Shown here in pieces: positions 43,526 through 52,223 of a stretch of 64,000 nucleotides of DNA; the first letter of the stretch is position 1, and each line of letters begins with the position of its first letter. A program made the position numbers and the translations under genes. A model generated the notes under the pieces. The model ran no database searches, was not told where the DNA came from, and saw only the letters and a program-made list of their open reading frames with translations. This DNA is from Lachnospiraceae bacterium UBA7179 (GTDB lineage Bacteria; Bacillota; Clostridia; Lachnospirales; Lachnospiraceae), in the NCBI GenBank assembly GCA_002491195.1, contig DKVL01000056.1:1-64000 (forward strand), written 5' to 3'.

Positions 43526-44266
43526 ATGAAACAGCAAAAACATAAGCGTAAGGAATCTTTTTCACTTCTCCTTGTCTCCAACACTGGAAAAGATACCAGG
43601 CATTTTTTTCTCTCACTTAAGACTCTGCGGCTGATTATTGTGCTGATGTTGCTGATCTGCGTCACGTTTGTATGGACGATCTATCGTTCCAGTGTGCATT
43701 ACAGGAGCGAGTCTGAGCTTCGCAGGAAGCTGACATCGAGTGAACAGCAAGTGAAACAGCTAGAAAGTGAAAAGGAGACTTTAAATGCACAAAATGTTGC
43801 TCTCACAGAAGAAAATGAGTTGTACAAACAGGCTGAGAGCATGCGGGCGCAGATGGCGGAAACAGAAGAAAGCACAAAGGAGGAGACAGCTAAGGATACG
43901 ACGATTCCGAGCCAGTATCCCTGTACCGCAGGGGGGCTGCTGAAGGAGTCGTATTCGGAGGAACATCCATATATTTCAATCAGTGCACAACAGGAGGACT
44001 GTATTACCGCAGCGGGAGACGGGACTGTCACTTCTGTCGATTCTGATGATACATATCCGATTATTATTGAAGTCGATCACGGGAATGGCTACAAATCGCG
44101 TTATATGTGCCAGCAGGAGGCAAATGTGCAGGTGACAGCAGGACAGCAGGTCCAGAGCCGGGATACACTGATTGTTATTAATGGAAATGATACACAGTTC
44201 GACTATCAGGTTATATATGGGGAGCAGGTGATCGATCCGCTGCTTGTATTGGAAGCCAAAGGATAA
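43526..44266 (+). CDS. Membrane-anchored M23-like protein, catalytic site lost
   Basis: A 246-residue protein with a basic cytoplasmic tail, one membrane span (about 33-52), a coiled coil (about 60-115) and a LytM-like beta domain (TAAGDGTVTSVDSDDTYPIIIEVDHGNGYKSRY). The HxxxD and HxH zinc motifs of active M23 peptidases are absent: the end reads TQFDYQVIYGEQVIDPL. It is therefore probably a wall-binding or scaffolding protein. In Bacillus the degenerate LytM protein SpoIIQ is encoded near mbl, and in proteobacteria M23 proteins pair with bactofilins; both contexts fit here. ATG at 43526 has GGAGA upstream, unlike the one at 43514. Confidence 0.82.
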   Translation: MKQQKHKRKESFSLLLVSNTGKDTRHFFLSLKTLRLIIVLMLLICVTFVWTIYRSSVHYRSESELRRKLTSSEQQVKQLESEKETLNAQNVALTEENELYKQAESMRAQMAETEESTKEETAKDTTIPSQYPCTAGGLLKESYSEEHPYISISAQQEDCITAAGDGTVTSVDSDDTYPIIIEVDHGNGYKSRYMCQQEANVQVTAGQQVQSRDTLIVINGNDTQFDYQVIYGEQVIDPLLVLEAKG

Positions 44267-44292
44267 AGAGTAATATAAAACAGGAGGATATC

Positions 44293-44691
44293 ATGTTGGG
44301 AAAAAGCAAAAATTCTGCATATGGGGATGAAGGACGGGAGAAGGTCAATACACTGATTGGAAAGGAGACCACTTTTGATGGCGATCTGACTTCGGCAGAA
44401 ACGCTTCGGATCGATGGCGTGATCAACGGAAACTGTACCTGTGAGAAGAAACTGATTCTCAGTGCGGATGGTCAGGTGAAGGGAAACATTACAGCACAGA
44501 GTGTTATTATCTCAGGAAGAGTGGATGGAGATATCGTTGTTCAGGGAAAACTGGAGCTGTTGTCCACGGGCAAGATTGCCGGAAATATCACGGCGGGTTC
44601 GCTTGTGATCGACGAGGGAGCTGCGTTTGACGGAAGGTGTACGATGGCATCGCAGTCATCAGCAAGCCTGTTTTCCGATCCGGAATCATAA
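44293..44691 (+). CDS. Bactofilin, polymer-forming cytoskeletal protein
   Basis: A 132-residue protein. The central right-handed beta-helix has repeating hydrophobic rungs (TTFDGDLTSAETLRIDGVING, VKGNITAQSVIISGRVDGD, GKIAGNITAGSLVIDEGA). The termini are disordered. Bactofilins polymerise without nucleotides into membrane-attached filaments that place cell-wall enzymes. It starts 26 bases after the M23-like gene behind AGGAGG, so they are expressed together. A cluster of hairpins follows. Confidence 0.93.
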   Translation: MLGKSKNSAYGDEGREKVNTLIGKETTFDGDLTSAETLRIDGVINGNCTCEKKLILSADGQVKGNITAQSVIISGRVDGDIVVQGKLELLSTGKIAGNITAGSLVIDEGAAFDGRCTMASQSSASLFSDPES

Positions 44692-44697
44692 TATAAC

Positions 44698-44837
44698 TTA
44701 TCAGAAGTGCCCTTTACTTCTGATAAAAGGCGCGCCCTTTGCGCCGTGCATCTGATTATAAGAAGCTGTCCTTGCTTCTTATAATATTGTGTTTTACAGA
44801 CTGCCACAAATTGATATTGATTTGTGGCAGTTTTTTT
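44698..44837 (+). terminator. Four consecutive hairpins ending in a terminator
   Basis: TTATCAGAAGT/ACTTCTGATAA (44698-44726), GGCGC/GCGCC (44729-44745), ATTATAAGAAGC/GCTTCTTATAAT (44755-44785) and ACTGCCACAAAT/ATTTGTGGCAGT followed by seven T (44800-44837). The last is a strong rho-independent terminator; the others may block exonucleases. Confidence 0.85.
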
Positions 44838-45176
44838 GGATAAAACTCTTTACAAAACAATTGTCAGATAATATAATGAATTTACATAATATTTTGAAAA
44901 TAACTAAAGTATTGTGAAAAAACGACCGATATAGTTATTGTAAACCGATTTTGCGGCACGATTTCAGGTTACAAAATTTTTTATTGTAAAAAAAGTATGA
45001 AAACCCTTTGAAAAATGGTTAAATTAGGTTATAATGGCTAAGTTACAGTATATCTTCATAGATATAACCGTAATGGGAATACTAAGTGATCAGAAGATTA
45101 CGCCACAAGGCTAATGATAAAGGACTTGATTTTACCAATTTGGACAAATTTGAATCAAAGAAAGGGGCATACAGCC
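44838..45176 (+). other. AT-rich leader of the mreB/mbl gene
   Basis: 339 bases without a gene. Contains the promoter at 45008-45035 and a 140-base leader. No SpoIIID gene, which precedes mbl in Bacillus, is found here. Confidence 0.5.
45008..45035 (+). promoter_or_regulatory. Sigma-A promoter of mreB/mbl
   Basis: TTGAAA, 16 bases, TATAAT at 45030-45035. Confidence 0.6.
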
Positions 45177-46169
45177 ATGCAATACACAGATATTGGAATC
45201 GATCTTGGAACCGCGAGTATATTAGTTTACATCAGAGGGAAAGGCGTTGTGCTGAAAGAGCCTTCTGTTGTTGCTTTTGACAGGGATACACAGAAAATAA
45301 AAGCGATCGGAGAGGACGCCAGACTAATGCTCGGCAGAACGCCGGGAAATATCGTGGCAGTCAGACCACTCCGACAGGGTGTTATTTCTGATTATAAAGT
45401 GACAGAGCAGATGATGAAGCACTTTATCCAGAAAGCGCTGGGCAGGAAGACGTTCCGAAAGCCGATCATCGCCGTCTGCGTGCCGAGCGGCGTCACAGAG
45501 GTGGAGAAGAAGGCGGTTGAGGATGCTACGTACCAGGCGGGCGCAAGGGATGTCAAGATCATCGAGGAACCGATCGCTGCAGCAATCGGTGCAGGCATTG
45601 ATATCTCGAAGCCGTGTGGGAATATGATTGTGGATATCGGAGGCGGTACTTCTGATATCGCAGTAATTTCGCTTGGCGGTACGGTGGTCAGTGCGTCAAT
45701 TAAGGTCGCAGGCGATGACTTCGACGAAGCCATTGTCAGATATATGAGAAAAAAACACAATCTTTTGATTGGTGAGAGAACGGCAGAGGACATTAAAATT
45801 AAAATTGGTTCGGCATTTAAGAGACCAGAGGTTGATTACCTGGATGTGAGAGGGCGGAATCTTGTCACAGGTCTTCCGAAGACGATCAGAGTTTCCTCAG
45901 AGGAGACGGAGGAGGCGCTTCGCGAGACAACCTCTCAGATCATTGACACGATTCACAGCGTGCTGGAGAAAACTCCGCCGGAACTGGCGGCGGATATCGC
46001 TGACAGGGGGATTGTTCTCACTGGAGGAGGCAGCCTGCTCTGCGGGCTGGAGGATCTGATCGAGTCGCGGACAGGCATCAATACGATGACTGCGGAGGAT
46101 CCCATGACAGCAGTTGCCATAGGCACGGGCAAGTATGTGGAGTTTCTGGCGGGCGGCAGGGACGAGTGA
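45177..46169 (+). CDS. mreB: Rod-shape protein MreB/Mbl
   Basis: A 331-residue bacterial actin. Phosphate 1 loop is DIGIDLGTASILVY, phosphate 2 is MIVDIGGGTSDIAVISLGG, and the adenosine site is GIVLTGGGSLLCGLEDLI. It polymerises under the membrane and steers wall synthesis. The start at 45177 follows AAAGGGG; an earlier ATG at 45114 is off the family start. The next genes are two FlgG-type rod proteins, the same order as mbl-flhO-flhP in B. subtilis, so this is probably the Mbl-type paralogue; no mreC or mreD is nearby. Confidence 0.92.
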   Translation: MQYTDIGIDLGTASILVYIRGKGVVLKEPSVVAFDRDTQKIKAIGEDARLMLGRTPGNIVAVRPLRQGVISDYKVTEQMMKHFIQKALGRKTFRKPIIAVCVPSGVTEVEKKAVEDATYQAGARDVKIIEEPIAAAIGAGIDISKPCGNMIVDIGGGTSDIAVISLGGTVVSASIKVAGDDFDEAIVRYMRKKHNLLIGERTAEDIKIKIGSAFKRPEVDYLDVRGRNLVTGLPKTIRVSSEETEEALRETTSQIIDTIHSVLEKTPPELAADIADRGIVLTGGGSLLCGLEDLIESRTGINTMTAEDPMTAVAIGTGKYVEFLAGGRDE

Positions 46170-46239
46170 TCGACAGAGTTTCTCCTGACAGTGCAGAACG
46201 GATATTATGTCGAAGCAAGTAATTGATTAGGAGGAGTTT

Positions 46240-47016
46240 ATGCTTAGAGGTCTATATACTTCATACACTGGTATGTTGAATGAACAGTACAGAATGGATA
46301 TCATGTCGAACAATCTGGCAAACGCAGATACGACAGGGTTTAAGAAAGAAGGTTCTACAAGTCAGGCCTATGCAGAGGTGATGGCAGTGAAGATCAAGGA
46401 CTGGACAGAGCGGCCAAACACACCGAAACGTCTTGGAAATATGAGTTTGGGTGTAAAGATTGGGGAGACATACACAGATTTTTCACAGGGTTCACTCAGG
46501 GATACGGGGAATACGTATGATATTGCACTTGGCGGAAAAGGCTTTTTCAATATTGAATTTACCAGCAAATCTGGAGAGACCTCTACAAAATATACAAGAG
46601 ACGGTGGGTTTACCATTACAAAGGACGGTTATCTGGTAACGAAGGATGGCGATTATGTTCTGGGTGAGAATGGCAGGATCCAGCTCTCGACAACAGCAGG
46701 CAGCACAGTGTTTGACAGAAATGGGGACATTTACCAGGATGACAGACTTGTGGCGAGCCTCAAAATATCGGATTTTGAAGATACCAATTATCTGACACAT
46801 TACGGTGAGACGATGTGGGATGCCAAGGAAGGTGCAGTAGAAATAGACGCGGAGGATCCTGAGGTTCATCAGGGATATCTCGAGATGTCAAATGCAAATG
46901 TTGTCAAGGAAATGGTAAATATGATAACAATTTCGAGGCAGTATGAGTCAAACCAGAAGATGCTGACTACTTTTGATGATACGCTTGAAAAAACAATGTC
47001 ATTAAGTAAAGTATAA
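46240..47016 (+). CDS. Flagellar basal-body rod protein (FlgF/FlgG, FlhO-like)
   Basis: A 258-residue axial protein. The N-terminus carries the flagellar rod signature YTSYTGMLNEQYRMDIMSNNLANADTTG-type region. The middle has IALGGKGFFNIE. The C-terminus is the second conserved coil (GYLEMSNANVVKEMVNMITISRQYESNQKML). Exported by the flagellar type III apparatus and assembled in the distal rod. Comes after mreB/mbl and 37 bases before a second such gene. Confidence 0.93.
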   Translation: MLRGLYTSYTGMLNEQYRMDIMSNNLANADTTGFKKEGSTSQAYAEVMAVKIKDWTERPNTPKRLGNMSLGVKIGETYTDFSQGSLRDTGNTYDIALGGKGFFNIEFTSKSGETSTKYTRDGGFTITKDGYLVTKDGDYVLGENGRIQLSTTAGSTVFDRNGDIYQDDRLVASLKISDFEDTNYLTHYGETMWDAKEGAVEIDAEDPEVHQGYLEMSNANVVKEMVNMITISRQYESNQKMLTTFDDTLEKTMSLSKV

Positions 47017-47053
47017 GACATCATAGGATGATTGATCACAGGAGGGAAGATAA

Positions 47054-47875
47054 ATGGTACGGTCATTATGGACAGGCGCGACAGGTATGATCGCGCAGCA
47101 GTTAAACGTAGATAATATTGCCAATAATCTCGCAAATGTAAACACGACAGGTTTTAAGTCAGAGGTTATGGAGTTTAAATCATTGCTATATCAAACGATA
47201 CAGACAAGAACCACGACTGCAAACGGCGAGAACAAACCAATCGGTGCAGAGGTAGGTCTGGGTGTCAGAAATTCTTCTATTACATCTGTTTTTACGGATG
47301 GAAATCTGTTAGAGACACCGGGCGAATCCAATTTTGCACTGAACGGGCGCGGTTTCTTTGGAGTGCGGGGCGCGGACGGAAATACATACTATACACGGAA
47401 TGGTAATTTTGTGTTTGCTGTCGGACCAGAAGGCATTACTCTGGAGACGTCAGATGGACTTCCAGTATTGAACTCCGAGGGCGAGCCGATCATTCTTGAG
47501 GACGATGATATTGTGACCAGCAAGATTACAGTCGGCCAGAAAGATGGAATGCTCTATTATCCGAACGAAAGAGGAATCCCGGAGAGTCTGGATGTTCAGA
47601 TTGGTCTCTGGCAGTTCAATAATCCGGCAGGTCTGAATAAGGAAGGCGACAGTTTGTTCTCGGAGACCTCAGCGAGTGGTGAGGCAATGAATGAGGCTGA
47701 CAATGATAATCTGCCCAAGACAAAAATAATTCAGGGATACCTGGAGGGATCTAATGTGCAGATTGCTGATGAGATGGTCAATCTGATTGTGGCACAGAGG
47801 GCTTATGAAATGAATTCCAAAGTGATCACTACTTCGGATGAGATGCTTCAACAGGCCAATCAGTTAAAACGCTAA
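47054..47875 (+). CDS. flgG: Flagellar basal-body rod protein FlgG (FlhP-like)
   Basis: A 273-residue distal rod protein. MVRSLWTGATGMIAQQLNVD and NIANNLANVNTTGFKS form the N-terminal coil, FALNGRGFFGV the D1 domain, and GYLEGSNVQIADEMVNLIVAQRAYEMNSKV the C-terminal coil. Longer and closer to standard FlgG than the preceding gene. GGAGGG ribosome site. Co-transcribed with its neighbours. Confidence 0.94.
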   Translation: MVRSLWTGATGMIAQQLNVDNIANNLANVNTTGFKSEVMEFKSLLYQTIQTRTTTANGENKPIGAEVGLGVRNSSITSVFTDGNLLETPGESNFALNGRGFFGVRGADGNTYYTRNGNFVFAVGPEGITLETSDGLPVLNSEGEPIILEDDDIVTSKITVGQKDGMLYYPNERGIPESLDVQIGLWQFNNPAGLNKEGDSLFSETSASGEAMNEADNDNLPKTKIIQGYLEGSNVQIADEMVNLIVAQRAYEMNSKVITTSDEMLQQANQLKR

Positions 47876-47891
47876 TAGGAGGCAGTGAAGT

Positions 47892-48281
47892 ATGGAGATC
47901 GGTGGGATGAGTTCCGCATATGCGGATTATATGACAAGTCAGGCTTCGAATAATAAGGCGGAGACCCTGCAGAACAAACTGGCAAACGGCAGTGCAGCGA
48001 CAGACGAAGATGAGCTCAAAGAGGCGTGTAAAGAGTTTGAATCCTATTTTGTGGAACAGGTCTTTAATGCGATGATGGAGACGACAAAAGTCTTCTCAGA
48101 CGACAAAGAAGACGGATATGCGACAAAGATGGTAGATTATTTTAAGGACTTTGCAGTTCAGGAACTGTGTGACAATGTGACGGATGGTGATGGACTGGGA
48201 CTGGCAAATATCTTGTATGAGCAGATGAAACGTAATTATGGCATTGGAGTAGTGCAGCCAGAGCAACTTTCAGAGGATTGA
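47892..48281 (+). CDS. FlgJ-like rod-binding protein
   Basis: A 129-residue protein with the rod-binding domain of FlgJ (LKEACKEFESYFVEQVFNAMMETTK, YATKMVDYFKDFAVQELCDNV, LGLANILYEQMKR) but without the muramidase half that gammaproteobacterial FlgJ carries. It probably caps or scaffolds the growing rod. It starts 16 bases after flgG with AGGAGG and ends at a strong terminator. Confidence 0.9.
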   Translation: MEIGGMSSAYADYMTSQASNNKAETLQNKLANGSAATDEDELKEACKEFESYFVEQVFNAMMETTKVFSDDKEDGYATKMVDYFKDFAVQELCDNVTDGDGLGLANILYEQMKRNYGIGVVQPEQLSED

Positions 48282-48287
48282 AAACAG

Positions 48288-48320
48288 CCGACCTTGTTTG
48301 AAAGAACAGGTCGGTTTTTT
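48288..48320 (+). terminator. Terminator of the flagellar rod operon
   Basis: CCGACC..TGTT-tgaaag-AACA-GGTCGG with six T, 7 bases after the FlgJ-like stop codon. Confidence 0.9.
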
Positions 48321-48362
48321 ATCGATAAGGAATTTATATACGTTGATGGAGGAGCAGGTATC

Positions 48363-50630
48363 TTGGAGAAACTCAAAGGTTTTGTCGAGCATATTATTTT
48401 CAAAAATGCTGAGAACGGTTACGGGGTAATCAACCTCAAGGTGGACAATATGGAGATCACCTGTACGGGAATTTTTACCAATCTCGATGAGGGGGAAAGC
48501 ATTGCGGCAGAAGGGACTTATGTAGATCACGCAGTTTACGGGAAACAGTTCAAGGTGGACCATTTTGAAGTGATTGCTCCTGAAGACCGGGTTGCTGTGG
48601 AACGATATCTTGGTTCGGGTGCGATCAAGGGAGTTGGTGCGGCACTCGCAGCCCGCATTGTGCGACACTTTGGGGATGATACGTTTCGGATCATCGAGGA
48701 GGAGCCGCACAGACTTGCGGAGATCAAGGGGATCAGCGAGCGAAAAGCAAGGGAGATCGCGGAGCAGGTCGAGGAGAAAAAGGATGCAAGGGATGCGATG
48801 CTCTTCCTGCAGAAATATGGGATTTCCAATACCCTGGCGATCAAGATTTACAAGCAGTATGGTATGGGACTATATAAAATTATGCAGGAAAATCCATATA
48901 AGCTGGCCGAAGATGTGTCTGGTATTGGATTTCGCATTGCGGATGAGATTGCAACGCGCATTGGGATACATACAGACTCGGATTATAGGATCAGGAGTGG
49001 AATTTTGTATACATTACTGCAGGCTGGGGCAGAGGGGCATGTTTTTCTGCCAGAGGAACTTTTGCTGGAAAAGGCTGCAGACATGCTGGGATTGAGGCCG
49101 GAGCAGATCGAACCGCAAATTACCAATCTTGCGATTGATAAGAAGCTTGTGATCAGGGAAAAAGAACTGGAAGACCATCAGAAGATAAAATGTATCTACG
49201 GTATGGCCTTCTACTATGCGGAACTGAATTGTGCCAGAATGCTCTATGAACTTCAGCAGGCATTTGACGGGGCGGAGCGTTTTACCAAGGTGGAGTTGGA
49301 CCGGCTGGAAAAAAAGATCAGAAATCTGGAGGAGATCAGCCATATGGAGTTGGATACCCTTCAGCGCAGGGCTGTGACAGAAGCAGTGCAAAATGGTATT
49401 TTCATTCTTTCCGGCGGTCCTGGAACAGGGAAAACCACGACGATCAATATGATCATTCGTTATTTTGAGCAGGAGGGCATGGATATTTTTCTGGCGGCGC
49501 CGACTGGAAGAGCCGCCAAGCGCATGACGGAGGCAACTGGATTTGAGGCAAAGACCATTCATCGGCTTCTGGAGCCGGGCGGCAATCTGTCGGATGACAG
49601 GCAGTCATCTCCACATTTTGAGAAGAATGAATTAAATCCGCTCGAGGCAGATGTCGTTATCATCGATGAGATGTCAATGGTGGATATTCATCTGTTCCAG
49701 TCCCTGTTAAAGGCGATTGCGCCAGGTACCAGACTTGTGATGGTTGGTGACAGAAACCAGCTTCCATCCGTCGGACCGGGCCAGGTATTGAAAGATCTGA
49801 TGGAAAGCGGATGTATCGCTACGATTGTATTGTCGAAAATATTTCGGCAGGCAGGCGAGAGTGATATTGTGGTCAATGCACATTGTATTAATGAAGGAAA
49901 GCCAATCAGGCTGGATAACAAGAGCAAGGACTTCTTCTTCCTGGAGCGGGATAATGTCAATGTGATCTATAAGCATATGATCGTATTGATCACAGAGAAA
50001 CTTCCCCGGTATGTCAAGTCCGGAATCTATGATATCCAGGTGCTTACGCCAATGCGTAAGGGATCGCTTGGCGTGGAGACATTGAATCATATCTTGCAGC
50101 AGTATCTGAATCCGCCATCGCCTGAGAAAATGGAACTGGTGCATGGCGACGGTGTGTTTCGCATAGGGGACAAGGTGATGCAGATTAAGAACAATTATCA
50201 GCTTGAATGGGAGATCGTCAGCAAATATGGCATCGCAGTGGACAGCGGACAGGGGATCTTTAATGGGGATGTCGGGATCATCAGAGAAATCAATGAGACG
50301 GCGAAGACGGTCGTTGTGGAGTATGATGATCTGCGGAGAGTGACCTATCCGATCACCGGACTTGACGAGATTGAACTTGCCTATGCGATCACGATACACA
50401 AATCGCAGGGCAGTGAGTATCCTGCGGTGATCCTGCCACTGCTTGCGGGACCGCGGATGTTGTTTAACAGAAATCTCCTTTACACAGGAGTCACACGTGC
50501 AAAAAACTGTGTGACAATACTGGGGAGCAGGGAGACGGTCAATCAGATGATCGCAAATGAAAATGAGCAGAAGCGGTATACTGGTTTAAAGGAAAGAATA
50601 TGCGAGATTATGAAACAGGATTTAGGATAA
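48363..50630 (+). CDS. recD2: RecD2-type ATP-dependent DNA helicase
   Basis: A 756-residue superfamily 1 helicase. The N-terminus has the OB-like and helix-hairpin-helix region (GSGAIKGVGAALAARIV). Motif I is LSGGPGTGKTT, motif II IIDEMSMVD, motif III GDRNQLPSVGPG, and motif VI VTRAKNCVTI. RecD2 unwinds DNA 5'-3' and acts in recombination or fork repair in bacteria without RecBCD. The chosen start is TTG 48363 with GGAGGAG upstream; the open frame from 48294 begins inside the terminator. The next gene overlaps its end by 31 bases. Confidence 0.93.
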   Translation: MEKLKGFVEHIIFKNAENGYGVINLKVDNMEITCTGIFTNLDEGESIAAEGTYVDHAVYGKQFKVDHFEVIAPEDRVAVERYLGSGAIKGVGAALAARIVRHFGDDTFRIIEEEPHRLAEIKGISERKAREIAEQVEEKKDARDAMLFLQKYGISNTLAIKIYKQYGMGLYKIMQENPYKLAEDVSGIGFRIADEIATRIGIHTDSDYRIRSGILYTLLQAGAEGHVFLPEELLLEKAADMLGLRPEQIEPQITNLAIDKKLVIREKELEDHQKIKCIYGMAFYYAELNCARMLYELQQAFDGAERFTKVELDRLEKKIRNLEEISHMELDTLQRRAVTEAVQNGIFILSGGPGTGKTTTINMIIRYFEQEGMDIFLAAPTGRAAKRMTEATGFEAKTIHRLLEPGGNLSDDRQSSPHFEKNELNPLEADVVIIDEMSMVDIHLFQSLLKAIAPGTRLVMVGDRNQLPSVGPGQVLKDLMESGCIATIVLSKIFRQAGESDIVVNAHCINEGKPIRLDNKSKDFFFLERDNVNVIYKHMIVLITEKLPRYVKSGIYDIQVLTPMRKGSLGVETLNHILQQYLNPPSPEKMELVHGDGVFRIGDKVMQIKNNYQLEWEIVSKYGIAVDSGQGIFNGDVGIIREINETAKTVVVEYDDLRRVTYPITGLDEIELAYAITIHKSQGSEYPAVILPLLAGPRMLFNRNLLYTGVTRAKNCVTILGSRETVNQMIANENEQKRYTGLKERICEIMKQDLG

Positions 50631-51331
50631 AGGAAGCGCTGGCCGATCTGGTATTTCCGCGGCGGTGCCCTGTATGCGATGAGATCGTTCCAATGGGAGA
50701 CAAACTGATCTGCAGCCGATGCAGGATCAAACCGCAGTATATCAGGGAGCCGCGGTGCAGGCGGTGCGGAAAGCAGCTCATGGGAGAGAACGTGGAATTC
50801 TGCCATGATTGTATGCAGAGAAAACATGCATTTGATTATGGCTATGCGCTTTATGATTATCAGAGTATGAGAAAGAGTATTTACCGTTTTAAATATGGCA
50901 GACGATGTGAGTATGCGAAGTTTTACGCGGAGGATATCCGCGAGAAACTCTCTGATGAGATCTGTACGATGGACGCGGATGCGATCATTCCGGTTCCGGT
51001 GCATGTGTCGAGAAGAAGAAGCAGGGGATATAACCAGGCGGAACTCATTGCGGCGGAGCTGTCAAGGATTACAGGGATCGCAATGCATGAGAAACTGGTG
51101 CGGAGAATCAAAAAAACGGTGCCGCAAAAAGAACTTACAATACAGGAAAGACAAAATAATTTGAAAAAGGCTTTCCATATTAGCACAAATGTTGTAAAAT
51201 TAAATAAAGTTATCCTGGTCGATGATATTTATACGACAGGGAGTACATTGGATGCCGTTGCCGTGGAACTGAAACGGCGTGGCGTGAACGTAGTTTATTT
51301 CATAGCACTCTGCATCGGAGAAGGGATGTAG
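50600..51331 (+). CDS. comFC: ComFC-type phosphoribosyltransferase-like protein
   Basis: A 243-residue protein. A double zinc ribbon (CPVC...CSRC, CRRCG...CHDC) is followed by a phosphoribosyltransferase fold ending in the PRPP loop VILVDDIYTTGSTLDAVA. ComFC is needed for DNA uptake in competent bacteria. It overlaps recD2 and precedes the YvyF-like gene, the same comFC-yvyF order as in Bacillus. Confidence 0.92.
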   Translation: MRDYETGFRIKEALADLVFPRRCPVCDEIVPMGDKLICSRCRIKPQYIREPRCRRCGKQLMGENVEFCHDCMQRKHAFDYGYALYDYQSMRKSIYRFKYGRRCEYAKFYAEDIREKLSDEICTMDADAIIPVPVHVSRRRSRGYNQAELIAAELSRITGIAMHEKLVRRIKKTVPQKELTIQERQNNLKKAFHISTNVVKLNKVILVDDIYTTGSTLDAVAVELKRRGVNVVYFIALCIGEGM

Positions 51332-51360
51332 GAATAAAATGATTCATGGAGGGATTTCAA

Positions 51361-51774
51361 ATGAATGTAAGAAATTGTAGAAAATGTGGGAAACTGTTTA
51401 ATTACATTTCAGGGATGCCAATCTGTCCGGCATGCAAGGATAAGCTTGAGGAAAAGTTTCAGGCAGTAAAGAAGTTTATCCGTGAGAACCGACTGGCAGG
51501 TATCAAGGAAATAGCCGAGGCGTGCGAGGTTGAAATAGGACAGATCCAGCAGTGGATCCGCGAGGAACGCCTTGAGTTTACGGAGGATTCCCCGGTAAAA
51601 ATTCCCTGTGAGAACTGTGGCGCTACGATCCGATCAGGGAAGTACTGTGAGAAGTGTAAGCGGGAAATGACGAATAATCTGTCCAGCGCGATCGAGAAGC
51701 CCAAGGCAGTGCTGGTAGAGCCGAAAAAGCCGCAGTCAACGGGAAATAAGATGCGTTTCCTTGACAGGCAGTAG
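51361..51774 (+). CDS. YvyF-like flagellar operon protein
   Basis: A 137-residue protein with two zinc-finger pairs (CRKCGKLF...CPAC near the start and CENCGATI...CEKCKRE near residue 95) around a winged-helix segment (IKEIAEACEVEIGQIQQWIREE). This is the TIGR03826/YvyF family, found upstream of flgM in many flagellated Firmicutes. The start is the ATG after GGAGGGAT; the earlier one at 51346 lies before that site. Here flgM does not follow. Confidence 0.88.
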   Translation: MNVRNCRKCGKLFNYISGMPICPACKDKLEEKFQAVKKFIRENRLAGIKEIAEACEVEIGQIQQWIREERLEFTEDSPVKIPCENCGATIRSGKYCEKCKREMTNNLSSAIEKPKAVLVEPKKPQSTGNKMRFLDRQ

Positions 51775-51821
51775 TTCTGCGGCTGTTATGGTATAGACAG
51801 AATTGTTTAAGGAAAAGAGTT

Positions 51822-52223
51822 ATGTTAAATGAAGAGAGAATTAGATTAATGACCAAAATGGCATGTTATGAGGCTGATGAGGGAAGAAAAAATGTTGCGA
51901 TCGGAAATTATTTTCGGGGCGATTATATCGGCTTGCAGGTCATTAAATCCATCATCGGTGCAACAATTGCGTATGTTATCATATTTGCAATGTTCATTCT
52001 GTATGATTTTGAGAATTTTATGGCGAACATATACAAGATGGATCTGCTTGGATTTGCAAAGTCAGTGATTTTATATTATCTGATCTTTACAGCGGTATAT
52101 GCATTGATCTCATATGGGGTGTACACATATCGGTATATAAAGGCAAGGAAGAGCCTGAAACTCTATTACAATAATCTCAAAAAACTTGCTTATATGTATG
52201 ACAGGGAGACGAAAAAATTATGA
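51822..52223 (+). CDS. Small two-span membrane protein, family unknown
   Basis: A 133-residue protein. The N-terminus is charged, with membrane spans at about 47-67 and 83-105, and the last part is a basic amphipathic helix. Not recognised. It overlaps the next gene by four bases (ATGA), so the two products probably work together. The pair lies directly upstream of cdaA. Confidence 0.75.
   Translation: MLNEERIRLMTKMACYEADEGRKNVAIGNYFRGDYIGLQVIKSIIGATIAYVIIFAMFILYDFENFMANIYKMDLLGFAKSVILYYLIFTAVYALISYGVYTYRYIKARKSLKLYYNNLKKLAYMYDRETKKL

Noticed and set aside
44838..45176. SpoIIID gene expected before mbl
   Set aside because: No frame with the SpoIIID helix-turn-helix is present in the leader.
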